From NCBI GenBank assembly GCA_934466515.1, contig CAKSLH010000003.1, positions 124,001 to 188,000 of the forward strand: a stretch of 64,000 bases of DNA, written 5' to 3'. The notes beneath the pieces are model-generated. The model saw only the letters and a program-made list of their open reading frames with translations, was not told the origin of the DNA and did no database searches. Shown piece by piece: positions 41,620-49,745 of this stretch (within the stretch, counting starts at the first letter, position 1; each line of letters starts with the position of its first letter). Origin of the DNA: an uncultured Eubacteriales bacterium. Lineage in GTDB: Bacteria > Bacillota > Clostridia > Oscillospirales > Acutalibacteraceae. The position numbers were made by a program, and so were the translations under genes.

Positions 41620-42609
41620 TTGATTGAACTAAAAAATGTCTGTAAAACCTTTGAAACTCAAAGCGATACGGTCGAAGCGGTAAAAAACATTTCGCTTACC
41701 GTTGAGGACGGGGATATTTACGGAATAATCGGTCTTTCGGGCGCAGGAAAATCAACCTTGGTACGATGTATCAATCTTCTTGAAATTCCGACCTCGGGAA
41801 GCGTGCTTATCGACGGAACGGATATCACAAAGCTTAATAAAAAACAGCTTAGAGAAATAAGACATAAAATTTCAATGATATTTCAGGGCTTTAATCTTCT
41901 GTCTCAGAGAAGCGTAATAAAAAATGTCTGCTATCCGCTTGAAATAACAGGAGTTCCTAAAGCACAGGCTTTAAAAAAGGCAAGGGAGCTTTTAAAAATA
42001 GTAGACCTTGCCGATAAGGAAAAGGCTTATCCCTCTCAGCTTTCGGGCGGTCAGAAGCAAAGAGTGGCTATCGCAAGAGCCTTGGCTACCGACCCTAAAA
42101 TTCTTCTTTGCGATGAAGCCACAAGCGCTCTTGACCCTAATACCACGGCTTCAATTTTAAATCTTCTTAAAAAGATAAATGAAGAATTGGGAGTAACGAT
42201 TGTTGTTATCACCCATGAAATGAAGGTTGTCGAAAAAATTTGCAATAAGGTTGCGGTTTTAAATCACGGCGAAATGCAGGAAAGCGGACTTGTAAGCGAG
42301 GTATTCTTATCTCCTAAATCCGAAACCGCAAAAGAGCTTATTTTGCCCCAGAGCAGAGCGGTAAGCAGTATTACCGGCGGCAGAAAAATCCGAATCGTGT
42401 TTGACGGCAGGTCGACCTTTGAGCCTATTATTTCAAATCTTGCTTTAGAGTGCCATACGGCGGTCAATATTTTAGGTGCCGATACAAAGGATATCAACGG
42501 CACGGCTTACGGTCAGATGCTTATAGGTCTCCCGTCCGACGAAAAGGACGCGCAAAGAGCCATTGAGTATCTTAAATCGCATAATATAAATTTTGAGGAG
42601 GAAAATTAA
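41620..42609 (+). CDS. metN: Methionine-type ABC importer, ATPase subunit
   Basis: 329 residues. Start codon TTG at 41620, AAAGGGG 9 nt upstream. ABC domain with Walker A GLSGAGKST, LSGGQKQRVAIARAL signature and LLCDEATSALDP Walker B, then a C-terminal NIL (ACT-like) domain from ~255 (IRIVFDGRSTFEPIISNLAL) that senses methionine in characterised MetN proteins. It energises uptake through MetI. Regulated, by inference, by the upstream attenuator. Confidence 0.93.
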   Translation: MIELKNVCKTFETQSDTVEAVKNISLTVEDGDIYGIIGLSGAGKSTLVRCINLLEIPTSGSVLIDGTDITKLNKKQLREIRHKISMIFQGFNLLSQRSVIKNVCYPLEITGVPKAQALKKARELLKIVDLADKEKAYPSQLSGGQKQRVAIARALATDPKILLCDEATSALDPNTTASILNLLKKINEELGVTIVVITHEMKVVEKICNKVAVLNHGEMQESGLVSEVFLSPKSETAKELILPQSRAVSSITGGRKIRIVFDGRSTFEPIISNLALECHTAVNILGADTKDINGTAYGQMLIGLPSDEKDAQRAIEYLKSHNINFEEEN

Positions 42610-43332
42610 ATGAATAGCTTGCTGACCTTAACTGCCGGCGGATTTTCCTCTTTTGTTGAAAACACCTTCGGTAACGGAATGACCTCTACCTATTTAGAAG
42701 CGATTTTCCTAACACTTAAAATCACACTTATAAGTACTCTTGTTTCTTACCTTATCGGTATTCCGCTCGGCGTTATTCTTTACTGTACTTCGTCCGACAG
42801 CCTGTTTCCGAATAAACCGGTTAACGCTATCGTCGGATTTATAGTAAATATTTTGCGCTCGGTGCCGTTTATAATTCTTCTTGTAATGTCCCAGCCTATC
42901 GCAACCTTCCTTATAGGAACGGGAATAGGTGACGACGCTTTTATAATTTACCTCATTATTGCCGCGGCTCCGTTTGTTGCAAGAATGATTGAGTCATCGT
43001 TTAAAGAGGTTGATACAGGCGTTATAGAGGCGGCTCAGTCAATGGGCTCGACAAATATGCAGATTATAAGAAAGGTATTGATTCCCGAGGCTATGCCGTC
43101 GCTGATTATCGGCTCGGCAATAGCAATCACCACCATTTTAGGTTATACTCCTATGACATATCTGATAGGCGGCGGCGGTCTTGGACAGGTCGCGGTTGAA
43201 TTCGGACTTCATAGGTTTAACAGTAATATCATGTATTTCTCATCGGTATTGCTTATAGTGATCGTTCAGATCATGCAGGTAGTCTTAAGCGCAGTTGCTA
43301 AACGCTGCGATAAGAGAATAAGAAAAAAATAA
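42610..43332 (+). CDS. metI: Methionine-type ABC importer, permease
   Basis: 240 residues with five to six membrane helices and the coupling EAA motif EAAQSMGSTNMQIIRKVLIP. It is adjacent to metN with no gap. The motif LGYTPMTYLIGGGGLGQVAV near the end is typical of MetI. Confidence 0.93.
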   Translation: MNSLLTLTAGGFSSFVENTFGNGMTSTYLEAIFLTLKITLISTLVSYLIGIPLGVILYCTSSDSLFPNKPVNAIVGFIVNILRSVPFIILLVMSQPIATFLIGTGIGDDAFIIYLIIAAAPFVARMIESSFKEVDTGVIEAAQSMGSTNMQIIRKVLIPEAMPSLIIGSAIAITTILGYTPMTYLIGGGGLGQVAVEFGLHRFNSNIMYFSSVLLIVIVQIMQVVLSAVAKRCDKRIRKK

Positions 43333-43352
43333 TAAAAAGGAGAGTAATTTTT

Positions 43353-44174
43353 ATGAAAAAAATTATCGCACTCACTCTTGCTGTAGCTTTAAGCGCATTC
43401 GCATTTGCAGGCTGCGGCAGCAAAAAAGAAAAAGATTTAAGCTCGGCTAAAACTATTACAGTAGCCGCAACCGCCACCCCCCATGCCGAAATGCTTGAGC
43501 AGTGCAAGGATATTATGGCTGAAGACGGGTATACTCTTAAGATTAAGACCATGTCCGACTATGTTATCCCGAACACCGCTACCGAAAGCGGCGATGTTGA
43601 CGCAAACTTCTTCCAGCACACCCCTTACCTTGAGGAATTCAATCAGAGCAAGAATACTCACCTTGTATCCGTTGCTAAAATTCACTATGAGCCTCTTGGA
43701 ATTTATGCGGGAACAAGCAAGTCGTTAACCGAAATTCCCGACGGCGCAAAAATTGCCGTTCCGAACGATACAACCAATGAGGCCCGTGCGCTTTTGCTCC
43801 TCGACGCAAACGGACTTATAAAGCTTAAGGATTCCACAAGCATCACCTCTACCAAGAATGATATCGAAAGCAATCCTCATAACTATGAAATCGTTGAGCT
43901 TGCAGCCGATATGATTACAAAATATATGAACGATTATGCAATTGCCGTTATAAACGGAAACTATGCAATGAACGCAGGCCTTAAGGTTGCCGACGCTCTT
44001 GCTATTGAAGACGCCGACTCAACCGCCGCTCAGACCTATGCAAATGTCCTCGTAGTTAAAAAGGGCAATGAAAAGGCTCCTATCGTTGAGGCTCTCGCAA
44101 AGGCTTTAAAGAGCGAAAAGGTAAAGAAATTCGTTGAAGAAAAATATCAGGGCTCTGTTGTAGTAGTTGACTAA
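43353..44174 (+). CDS. metQ: Methionine-type ABC importer, binding lipoprotein
   Basis: 273 residues. Lipobox FAGC (lipidated Cys ~21) and an NLPA/MetQ fold: TITVAATATPHAEMLEQCKD, VDANFFQHTPYLEEFN, LGIYAGTSKSLTEIPDGAKI, AVINGNYAMNAGL. NLPA proteins bind methionine or related sulfur amino acids. The cysteine-rich leader of this operon raises the question of a cysteine or cystine substrate. Confidence 0.92.
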   Translation: MKKIIALTLAVALSAFAFAGCGSKKEKDLSSAKTITVAATATPHAEMLEQCKDIMAEDGYTLKIKTMSDYVIPNTATESGDVDANFFQHTPYLEEFNQSKNTHLVSVAKIHYEPLGIYAGTSKSLTEIPDGAKIAVPNDTTNEARALLLLDANGLIKLKDSTSITSTKNDIESNPHNYEIVELAADMITKYMNDYAIAVINGNYAMNAGLKVADALAIEDADSTAAQTYANVLVVKKGNEKAPIVEALAKALKSEKVKKFVEEKYQGSVVVVD

Positions 44175-44190
44175 AGCTTTTAAAAATTCA

Positions 44191-44224
44191 AAAAATCTCC
44201 GGTTTTTATCGGAGATTTTTATTT
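44191..44224 (+). terminator. Terminator after metQ
   Basis: Perfect 11-bp stem AAAAATCTCCG (44191-44201) / CGGAGATTTTT (44210-44220) with a T-rich tail. Confidence 0.88.
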
Positions 44225-44236
44225 CTTTTATAGGTA

Positions 44237-44264
44237 TTGAAATTAAGAAAATATGATGTATAAT
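44237..44264 (+). promoter_or_regulatory. Promoter of the MATE transporter gene
   Basis: TTGAAA 44237-44242, 16-nt spacer, TATAAT 44259-44264. Confidence 0.75.
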
Positions 44265-44296
44265 AGTAGAACAAATAAAATGCTGCGGAGGATTTT

Positions 44297-45655
44297 ATGA
44301 AAACAGATACATTGGATATAAGGAACGGCCCCGTTCTTAAAAATATCATAATTTATACTATTCCTATAATTCTTACGGGCATTTTGCAGTTACTTTTTAA
44401 TGCCGCGGACCTGATAGTAGTAGGATTTTTTTCGGGCAGTGATTCTGTTGCCGCCGTCGGCGCTACCGCGTCTCTTACAAACCTTATCGTAAACCTTTTT
44501 ATCGGGCTTTCGGTAGGCGCAGGCGTAATCGTCGCTCAGTGTCTGGGCGCAGGAGATTCACAGGCCGCTTCCCAAACCGTTCATACCGCTATCCCTGTCG
44601 CATTTATCGGCGGAGCGATTCTTTCGGTTATCGGCGTTGCTTTTTCAAAAACATTTCTTGAGCTTATGGGAACACCTGCGGGAAAACTGCTGTCGCTCTC
44701 GTCCGTTTATATGAAAATTTATTTTTCGGGTATGATTTTCAGTATGCTCTATAATTTCGGCTCGGCTGTTCTGCGTGCCGCCGGAGATACCAAATCGCCG
44801 CTGATTTTCTTAAGCATTTCGGGCGTGCTGAATGTAATTCTCAATGTTATTTTTGTAGCCGCTTTCAATATGGATGTCGCAGGCGTAGCCCTTGCTACGA
44901 TAATTTCCGAGGGTGTAAGCGCGGTGCTAGTTCTTATTGCTCTTTCAAAAAGAAACGATTCCTGCCGCCTTGATTTCAAAAAAATGAAGATTAAAAAAAC
45001 GGCTTTAGTAAGAATAATTAAAATAGGCGTTCCGGCAGGTCTGCAAAATTCACTTTTCGCAATTTCAAATGTTCTTATTCAGTCGTCTATAAATTCATTT
45101 GGTACAGCGCATATTTCGGGCTCTGCCGCCGCTTCAAGCCTTGAGGGATTTTGCTATGTCGCAATGAACTCTTTCCAGCAAACCTCTCTTAACTTCTGCG
45201 GTCAGAATTACGGTGCAGGCGATTTAAAAAGAGTTAAAAAGGTCAATAATACCTGCCTTTTAACCGTCTCTGCGGTAGGTCTTCTTACAGGCTGTCTTAT
45301 CTACTTTTTCGGCAGACCACTGCTCGGAATTTATATTCATGATTCCGCATCTGCCGTAAATTTCGGAATGGAAAGAATGAAATATATTTTAATTCCTTAT
45401 TTCCTTTGCGGAATAATGGATGTCGTAACAGGCTCTATGCGCGGAATAGGTTCTTCGGTTATTCCTATGGTAATCACAATCGTCGGCGTCTGCGTAATGC
45501 GAATAGTCTGGATTTATACCGTCTTTTCAATGCCGCAGTACCATTCCTTTGCAGGTCTTATGATATCCTATCCGATTTCTTGGCTTTTAACCTTTGCGGC
45601 GGTCTATGTTGCTTATATTATCACTCTTAAAAACAGAGAAAAGAAATTTCATTAA
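44297..45655 (+). CDS. MATE family efflux transporter
   Basis: 452 residues with twelve predicted membrane helices. MATE landmarks: GILQLLFNAADLIVVGFFSG in helix 1 and LRAAGDTKSPL in the first half, with the internal repeat GSMRGIGSSVIPM in the second half. These proteins export drugs or metabolites using H+ or Na+ gradients; the substrate cannot be predicted. GGAGG ribosome binding site. Directly followed by repeat copy C. Confidence 0.92.
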   Translation: MKTDTLDIRNGPVLKNIIIYTIPIILTGILQLLFNAADLIVVGFFSGSDSVAAVGATASLTNLIVNLFIGLSVGAGVIVAQCLGAGDSQAASQTVHTAIPVAFIGGAILSVIGVAFSKTFLELMGTPAGKLLSLSSVYMKIYFSGMIFSMLYNFGSAVLRAAGDTKSPLIFLSISGVLNVILNVIFVAAFNMDVAGVALATIISEGVSAVLVLIALSKRNDSCRLDFKKMKIKKTALVRIIKIGVPAGLQNSLFAISNVLIQSSINSFGTAHISGSAAASSLEGFCYVAMNSFQQTSLNFCGQNYGAGDLKRVKKVNNTCLLTVSAVGLLTGCLIYFFGRPLLGIYIHDSASAVNFGMERMKYILIPYFLCGIMDVVTGSMRGIGSSVIPMVITIVGVCVMRIVWIYTVFSMPQYHSFAGLMISYPISWLLTFAAVYVAYIITLKNREKKFH

Positions 45656-45661
45656 ATATTC

Positions 45662-45931
45662 GTGACGTAAGGCACACATTGGTCTAATGTCTAAAGTCTA
45701 ATGTCTAACATCTAGAATGGCAGCTCCCCTCTATATTGACATTCGTCAATAAGAAGGGAGCCTTTTCTTTGGTCTCGCAGAAACCCAAGCTTCCCCTTTA
45801 GACGAAAGGAAATTCCCCTGTTAGGGGAAATGTCTGCGATAGCAGACAAAAGGGTTCCCGTCTTCCGGAGGAAAAAGTGTCAAGGCGTAGCCCTTGACGA
45901 TAGGGTTTGGTTATATCAGCGGCAGCGCCGC
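45662..45931 (+). repeat. Multi-hairpin intergenic repeat, copy C
   Basis: Starts with a degenerate GTGAC-GTAA-GGCAC hairpin and ends with GCGGC-AGC-GCCGC (45919-45931), where both arms have changed but still pair. Internal hairpins in order: heptamer run, ATTGACATTCGTCAAT within the CTCCCC stem, CTTCCCCTTTAGACGAAAGG, TTCCCCTGTTAGGGGAA, TGTCTGCGATAGCAGACA, CCCGTCTTCCGGAGG and GTCAAGGCGTAGCCCTTGAC. The CGCGC hairpin is missing. It ends 7 nt before the stop of the reverse-strand DUF6809 gene. Confidence 0.85.
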
Positions 45932-45938
45932 ACATTTC

Positions 45939-46193
45939 TTATTCCGTCTCAAATACCTCTCTTATCAGCTTTGCTCCCAACTTAAATCCCGCTGTAAAGG
46001 CTCTTACTTCTTCTTTGCAGGAAACATCGGAGTCCGCTTTTTCAAATTCTTCAAATAAGGCAAATTGTTGTTCTGTCAGTTCTGCTTTTAGCTTATCTTC
46101 AAGAAGCACTGCCTTTTCAAGCATTTTACCGTCAGTTATCTTGCGCTCAAACGGTGCAATATTGCCGTAATACAAATTTTCAAGTATTGTCAC
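45939..46193 (-). CDS. DUF6809-like small protein
   Basis: 84 residues, start codon GTG at 46193 with AGGAG 8 nt upstream. Helical, acidic; ILENLYYGNIAPFERKI at the start and FTAGFKLGAKLIREVF at the end resemble the Clostridia-specific DUF6809 family, as I remember it. Function unknown. It is transcribed divergently from an XRE regulator across a shared operator region, so it is probably that regulator's target. Confidence 0.75.
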   Translation of the reverse strand: MTILENLYYGNIAPFERKITDGKMLEKAVLLEDKLKAELTEQQFALFEEFEKADSDVSCKEEVRAFTAGFKLGAKLIREVFETE

Positions 46194-46226
46194 TATTTCA
46201 ACTCCTATTTATAGCCTTTTAATCCG

Positions 46227-46270
46227 TAGACGAACTTTGTCTAATTGTTATTATAGACGAGGTTCGTCTA
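46227..46270. promoter_or_regulatory. Twin palindromic operator
   Basis: Two 17-bp palindromes: TAGACGAACTTTGTCTA (46227-46243) and TAGACGAGGTTCGTCTA (46254-46270), centres 27 bp apart. The second fills the spacer between -35 and -10 of the reverse-strand promoter; the first covers its predicted start site. These are likely binding sites for the adjacent XRE protein. Confidence 0.75.
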
Positions 46271-46278
46271 TTTGTCAA
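46250..46278 (-). promoter_or_regulatory. Perfect promoter of the DUF6809 gene
   Basis: Reverse strand TTGACA (46273-46278), 17-nt spacer, TATAAT (46250-46255). A weaker forward promoter, TTGTCA (46272-46277) with TATGTT (46294-46299), shares the same -35 position. Confidence 0.82.
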
Positions 46279-46324
46279 TAATAATTTTTTGTTTATGTTA
46301 AAATACCGATATAGAGGTGGTTGT

Positions 46325-46552
46325 ATGAAAACTTACGAAGTTTTAAGAATGTTAAGAGAGGAACATTCAAATGGGTTAAGCCAAACTGAATTCGGAAAGT
46401 TGCTTAACATGTCGCAAAGAAAGATTTCAAGGCTTGAAACAGGTCAGGCTGAACCTACGCCCGAAGATATCAGAGCCTACTGCAATTATTTCAAAGTTTC
46501 CGCCGACTTCATTCTGCAATTGCCTAATGATTATACATATCCTAATAAATAG
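46325..46552 (+). CDS. XRE-family HTH regulator
   Basis: 75 residues from ATG 46325 (MKTYEVLRMLREEHSNGLSQ), GAGGTGG upstream. A single Cro/C1-type helix-turn-helix: LSQTEFGKLLNMSQRKISRL then ETGQAEPTPEDI. No extra domain. By position it should bind the twin palindromes upstream and repress both its own gene and the divergent DUF6809 gene. Confidence 0.9.
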   Translation: MKTYEVLRMLREEHSNGLSQTEFGKLLNMSQRKISRLETGQAEPTPEDIRAYCNYFKVSADFILQLPNDYTYPNK

Positions 46553-46586
46553 CAAAGAAAATAACAGTCTGCCACTTTGCTTATAA

Positions 46587-46791
46587 TGGTCTAATATCTT
46601 ACATCTAGAACAATACCCCTCAGTCGCGCACAAAGCGCGACAGCTCCCCTCTGTATTGACATTCGTCAATAAGAAGGGAGCCTTTCTTTAGTCTCGCAGA
46701 AACCCAAGCTTTCCCTTTAGACGAAAGGGGAAGTGTCTTAGCCCGTAGGGCAAAGACGATAGGGATTGGTTATATCCGTGCCGACAGGCAC
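46587..46791 (+). repeat. Multi-hairpin intergenic repeat, copy D
   Basis: Same orientation as copy C, so the XRE/DUF6809 pair lies between direct copies. Contains the TCTAAT run, CGCGC-ACAAA-GCGCG, ATTGACATTCGTCAAT inside the CTCCCC/GGGAG stem, a CTTTCCCTTTAGACGAAAGG hairpin, GCCC-GTA-GGGC and a terminal GTGCC-GACA-GGCAC (46778-46791). The CCTCCGG and TGTCTGC blocks are missing. Confidence 0.85.
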
Positions 46792-46818
46792 ACAATAGGC
46801 GCTTTATGTACGGCGAAT

Positions 46819-46866
46819 AAATAAAACAAGCTCCATTGCTTTTTAGCAATGGAGCTTGTTTTATTT
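46819..46866 (-). terminator. Terminator of pnp, 21-bp stem
   Basis: A perfect 21-bp stem with arms at 46819-46839 and 46846-46866 (core AAGCTCCATTGC / GCAATGGAGCTT) and a 6-nt loop, right after the pnp stop. T-rich flanks are present on both strands, so it can serve both directions. Confidence 0.88.
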
Positions 46867-46875
46867 AAATATATA

Positions 46876-49074
46876 TCAGTGTTCTCTCTTCTTAAAACCG
46901 CGTCTGCCGCCGTTTGACGGCTTTCTTCTGGGCTGCTCATCATCGGCACCGTCTTCGACAACCGCACCGTTGACCTCAACGAGCGCGTCTCTTCTTGAAA
47001 GATTTATTCTTCCCTGTTCGTCGATTTCGATAACCTTTACAAGCACCTGATCTCCGACATTTACAACATCTTCAACCTTGTCAACATGCTTGACATCAAG
47101 CTTTGAAATGTGTACAAGTCCTTCTTTTCCGGGGGCGATTTCAACAAATGCTCCGAAGTTCATAAGTCTTGTAACCTTGCCGTTGTAAATAGCGCCGATT
47201 TCGGGATCATTTGCAATAAGCTCAATAATTGAAATAGCCTGCTTAGCCTTTTCAATGTCAAGACCCGAAACAAATACTCTTCCGTCCTCTTCAATGTTGA
47301 TTGTGCATTCGCACTGCTCCTGAATGGACTGGATAACCTTGCCCTGCTTACCGATAACGTCGCCGATCTTGTCGGGAGAAATCGAGGTTGTAAGCATTTT
47401 CGGTGCGTATTTTGAAAGCTCTTTTCTCGGCTCGGGTATACATTTAAGCATAACCTCGTCAAGAATGTATTCTCTTGCTTTTCTGGTCTTTGCAAAGGCT
47501 TCCTTGATTATTTCGCCTGTAAGTCCGTGAACCTTTAAGTCCATCTGAATAGCGGTGATACCTTTTTTGGTACCTGCTACCTTAAAGTCCATATCTCCGT
47601 AGAAATCCTCAAGACCCTGAATGTCTACCATGGTCATAAAGTCGCCGTAAACACCCTTGTCGCCGGTGATAAGTCCGCAGGAAATTCCCGCAACAGGAGC
47701 CTTGATAGGAACGCCCGCCGCCATAAGTGCAAGGGTGGAACCGCAGATAGAGCCCTGCGATGTTGAACCGTTAGAGGAAAGGACCTCGGAAACAACACGG
47801 ATTGCATACGGGAATTCGTCAACAGACGGAATAACCGGTACAAGCGCGCGCTCCGCAAGAGCACCGTGTCCGATTTCTCTTCTTCCGGGGCCTCTTGAGG
47901 GCTTTGTTTCGCCTACAGAGTAGGATGGGAAATTGTAGTGGTGAATATAACGCTTTGAGGTATCCTCGTCAAGTCCGTCAAGCTTCTGAGCCTCGCTTAT
48001 CGGAGCAAGGGTTGCAACCGAGAGAACCTGAGTCTGACCTCTGGTGAACATGCCTGAGCCGTGAGCGCGGGCAAGAAGATCTATTTCTGCGTCAAGCGGA
48101 CGGATTTCGTCAATTCCTCTTCCGTCAACTCTCTTGTGCTCGTCCTTAAGCCATGAGCGGACGACATGCTTCTGAACAAGATACATAATCTCGTCAATCT
48201 TTGCCTCGTTGCCCTCAAACTTCTCGTCGAACTTAGCATGAACTGCGTCGTAAATAGGAAGAAGAGCCGCGTCGCGGACATTCTTATCGTCGGTATCAAG
48301 AGCCTTCTTTACATCCTCAATGCAGAAATTCTCAATCTCTTCCATGATTTCGGGATCGGGATTGCTTGATTCGAATGTGAATTTCTCCTTGCCGATTTCA
48401 GCAACTATTCCCTTTATGAACTTAACGATTTCCTTGTTAACCTCATGGCCTGCCATAATGCAGTCATACATAAGGTCTTCGGGAATTTCGTTACCGCCTG
48501 CCTCAATCATTGCTACCAAATCTTCTGTTGAAGAAACGGTAAGGGTAAGGTCGGTCTTTTCTCTTTGCTCTAAGGTAGGATTGATAACGATTTCGCCGTC
48601 AACAAGACCTACAGCGGTGCTTGCGATCGGTCCGTCCCACGGAATGTCGGAAACCGCAATTGCCGCGGAAACACCGATAGCGGCGGTAATCTCAGGCGAG
48701 CAGTCGGGGTCAACCGACATAACGGTTGCGACTACCGAGCAGTCATTTCTCATATCCTTCGGGAAAAGCGGACGGATAGGACGGTCGATACAGCGTGAAG
48801 AAAGAATTGCTTTTTCGGTTGCCTTGCCCTCGCGGCGCTGGAAAGAACCGGGGAAACGGCCTACAGAATACATTTTTTCCTCATAGTCAACAGAAAGAGG
48901 GAAGAAGTCCACTCCCTCGCGCGGCTTGTCCGAGGCTGTTACGGTGCAAAGAACATTCGTCTCCCCGTAAGAAGCCATGAAAGCCGCGTTTGCAAGGCCT
49001 GCCATTTTGCCTGTTTCAAGCTTAAAGGGTCTGCCTGCAATGGTGGTTTCATAAACCTTGTAATTTTCAAACAT
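46876..49074 (-). CDS. pnp: Polyribonucleotide nucleotidyltransferase
   Basis: 732 residues. Two RNase PH domains joined by a helical linker (phosphorolytic core GAGNGTQ-like GSMTRGQTQ region seen as GSGMFTRGQTQVLSV; KGPGRREIGHGALAERAL seen from ~400), then a KH domain (IGDVIGKQGKVIQSIQEQ) and an S1 domain (GAIYNGKVTRLMNFGAFVEI). Degrades RNA 3' to 5' with phosphate. The C-terminus is short, basic and Gly/Arg-rich. It lies downstream of rpsO, the widespread rpsO-pnp pairing. Confidence 0.97.
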   Translation of the reverse strand: MFENYKVYETTIAGRPFKLETGKMAGLANAAFMASYGETNVLCTVTASDKPREGVDFFPLSVDYEEKMYSVGRFPGSFQRREGKATEKAILSSRCIDRPIRPLFPKDMRNDCSVVATVMSVDPDCSPEITAAIGVSAAIAVSDIPWDGPIASTAVGLVDGEIVINPTLEQREKTDLTLTVSSTEDLVAMIEAGGNEIPEDLMYDCIMAGHEVNKEIVKFIKGIVAEIGKEKFTFESSNPDPEIMEEIENFCIEDVKKALDTDDKNVRDAALLPIYDAVHAKFDEKFEGNEAKIDEIMYLVQKHVVRSWLKDEHKRVDGRGIDEIRPLDAEIDLLARAHGSGMFTRGQTQVLSVATLAPISEAQKLDGLDEDTSKRYIHHYNFPSYSVGETKPSRGPGRREIGHGALAERALVPVIPSVDEFPYAIRVVSEVLSSNGSTSQGSICGSTLALMAAGVPIKAPVAGISCGLITGDKGVYGDFMTMVDIQGLEDFYGDMDFKVAGTKKGITAIQMDLKVHGLTGEIIKEAFAKTRKAREYILDEVMLKCIPEPRKELSKYAPKMLTTSISPDKIGDVIGKQGKVIQSIQEQCECTINIEEDGRVFVSGLDIEKAKQAISIIELIANDPEIGAIYNGKVTRLMNFGAFVEIAPGKEGLVHISKLDVKHVDKVEDVVNVGDQVLVKVIEIDEQGRINLSRRDALVEVNGAVVEDGADDEQPRRKPSNGGRRGFKKREH

Positions 49075-49194
49075 TTAAAAAGTCTCCTTTTTTGAATTTT
49101 TCGGAGATTTTCTTTCGTTAGCAATAAATCCAAAGCTTATTAAACAAATAAGCGCTCGATTTACCGCTAAAGGCTGAAAACCGCCGAAATAAAA

Positions 49195-49223
49195 GCAAAC
49201 CGGATTTTTAAGGTCCGGTTTGC
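49195..49223 (-). terminator. Terminator of rpsO
   Basis: 10-bp stem GCAAACCGGA (49195-49204) / TCCGGTTTGC (49214-49223), T-rich on the reverse strand. It separates rpsO from pnp; partial read-through is probable as no strong pnp promoter was found in the 120-nt gap. Confidence 0.8.
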
Positions 49224-49234
49224 AAAATTTACGA

Positions 49235-49498
49235 TTACTTACGAAGACCGAGCTTTTTAACGATCGCACGGTATCTTTCGATATCGTTCTTCTGAAGATA
49301 AGCAAGAAGATTTCTTCTGTGACCTACCATTTTGAGAAGACCGCGGCGCGAATGATGATCGTTTTTGTGAACGCTCAAGTGCTCGTTAAGCTCATTGATA
49401 CGGGTTGTAAGAAGAGCAATCTGCACTTCGGGAGAACCTGTATCGCCTTCATGTGTCGCATAATCTGCGATTACCTGACGCTTAACCTCATTGGTCAT
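49235..49498 (-). CDS. rpsO: 30S ribosomal protein S15
   Basis: 87 residues, DYATHEGDTGSPEVQIALLT and LSVHKNDHHSRRGLLKMVGH, the 16S-binding helices, all intact. Ribosome binding site AAAGGAGTG. Confidence 0.98.
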   Translation of the reverse strand: MTNEVKRQVIADYATHEGDTGSPEVQIALLTTRINELNEHLSVHKNDHHSRRGLLKMVGHRRNLLAYLQKNDIERYRAIVKKLGLRK

Positions 49499-49549
49499 TT
49501 TCTTTCACTCCTTTTAAATTTAGTCCGATATCCGAGCCTAAGGTCATAA

Positions 49550-49582
49550 GTGCTTCCGCTTTGCGGCAGTCGCCCTAAGCAC
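49550..49582 (-). promoter_or_regulatory. Candidate S15 autoregulatory leader hairpin
   Basis: In the rpsO 5' UTR, outer arms GTGCTT (49550-49555) and AAGCAC (49577-49582) enclose an inner CCGC/GCGG stem. S15 commonly represses its own translation through leader structures; this use here is inferred. Confidence 0.45.
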
Positions 49583-49617
49583 AGAAAAAGGTAACAGTCC
49601 ATAAAAGACCGCTGATT

Positions 49618-49646
49618 ATTATATCACACATATTATAAAAAGTAAA
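49618..49646 (-). promoter_or_regulatory. Promoter of rpsO
   Basis: Reverse strand TTTACT (49641-49646), 17-nt spacer, TATAAT (49618-49623). Leader of ~115 nt. Confidence 0.72.
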
Positions 49647-49683
49647 GCATTTTATTTTATTTACAAATAATTCATACAAATAT

Positions 49684-49713
49684 TTGACAAAAGTCATAAA
49701 TACATTTTATAAT
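49684..49713 (+). promoter_or_regulatory. Promoter of the HtrA gene
   Basis: TTGACA 49684-49689, 18-nt spacer, TATAAT 49708-49713. Confidence 0.8.
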
Positions 49714-49745
49714 GAAGAAAAATCAAATCAAAGGAAGGATTATTT

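Noticed and set aside
45939..46552. Toxin-antitoxin module
   Set aside because: The genes are divergent rather than in one operon, and the DUF6809-like protein has no toxin family resemblance that I can see.
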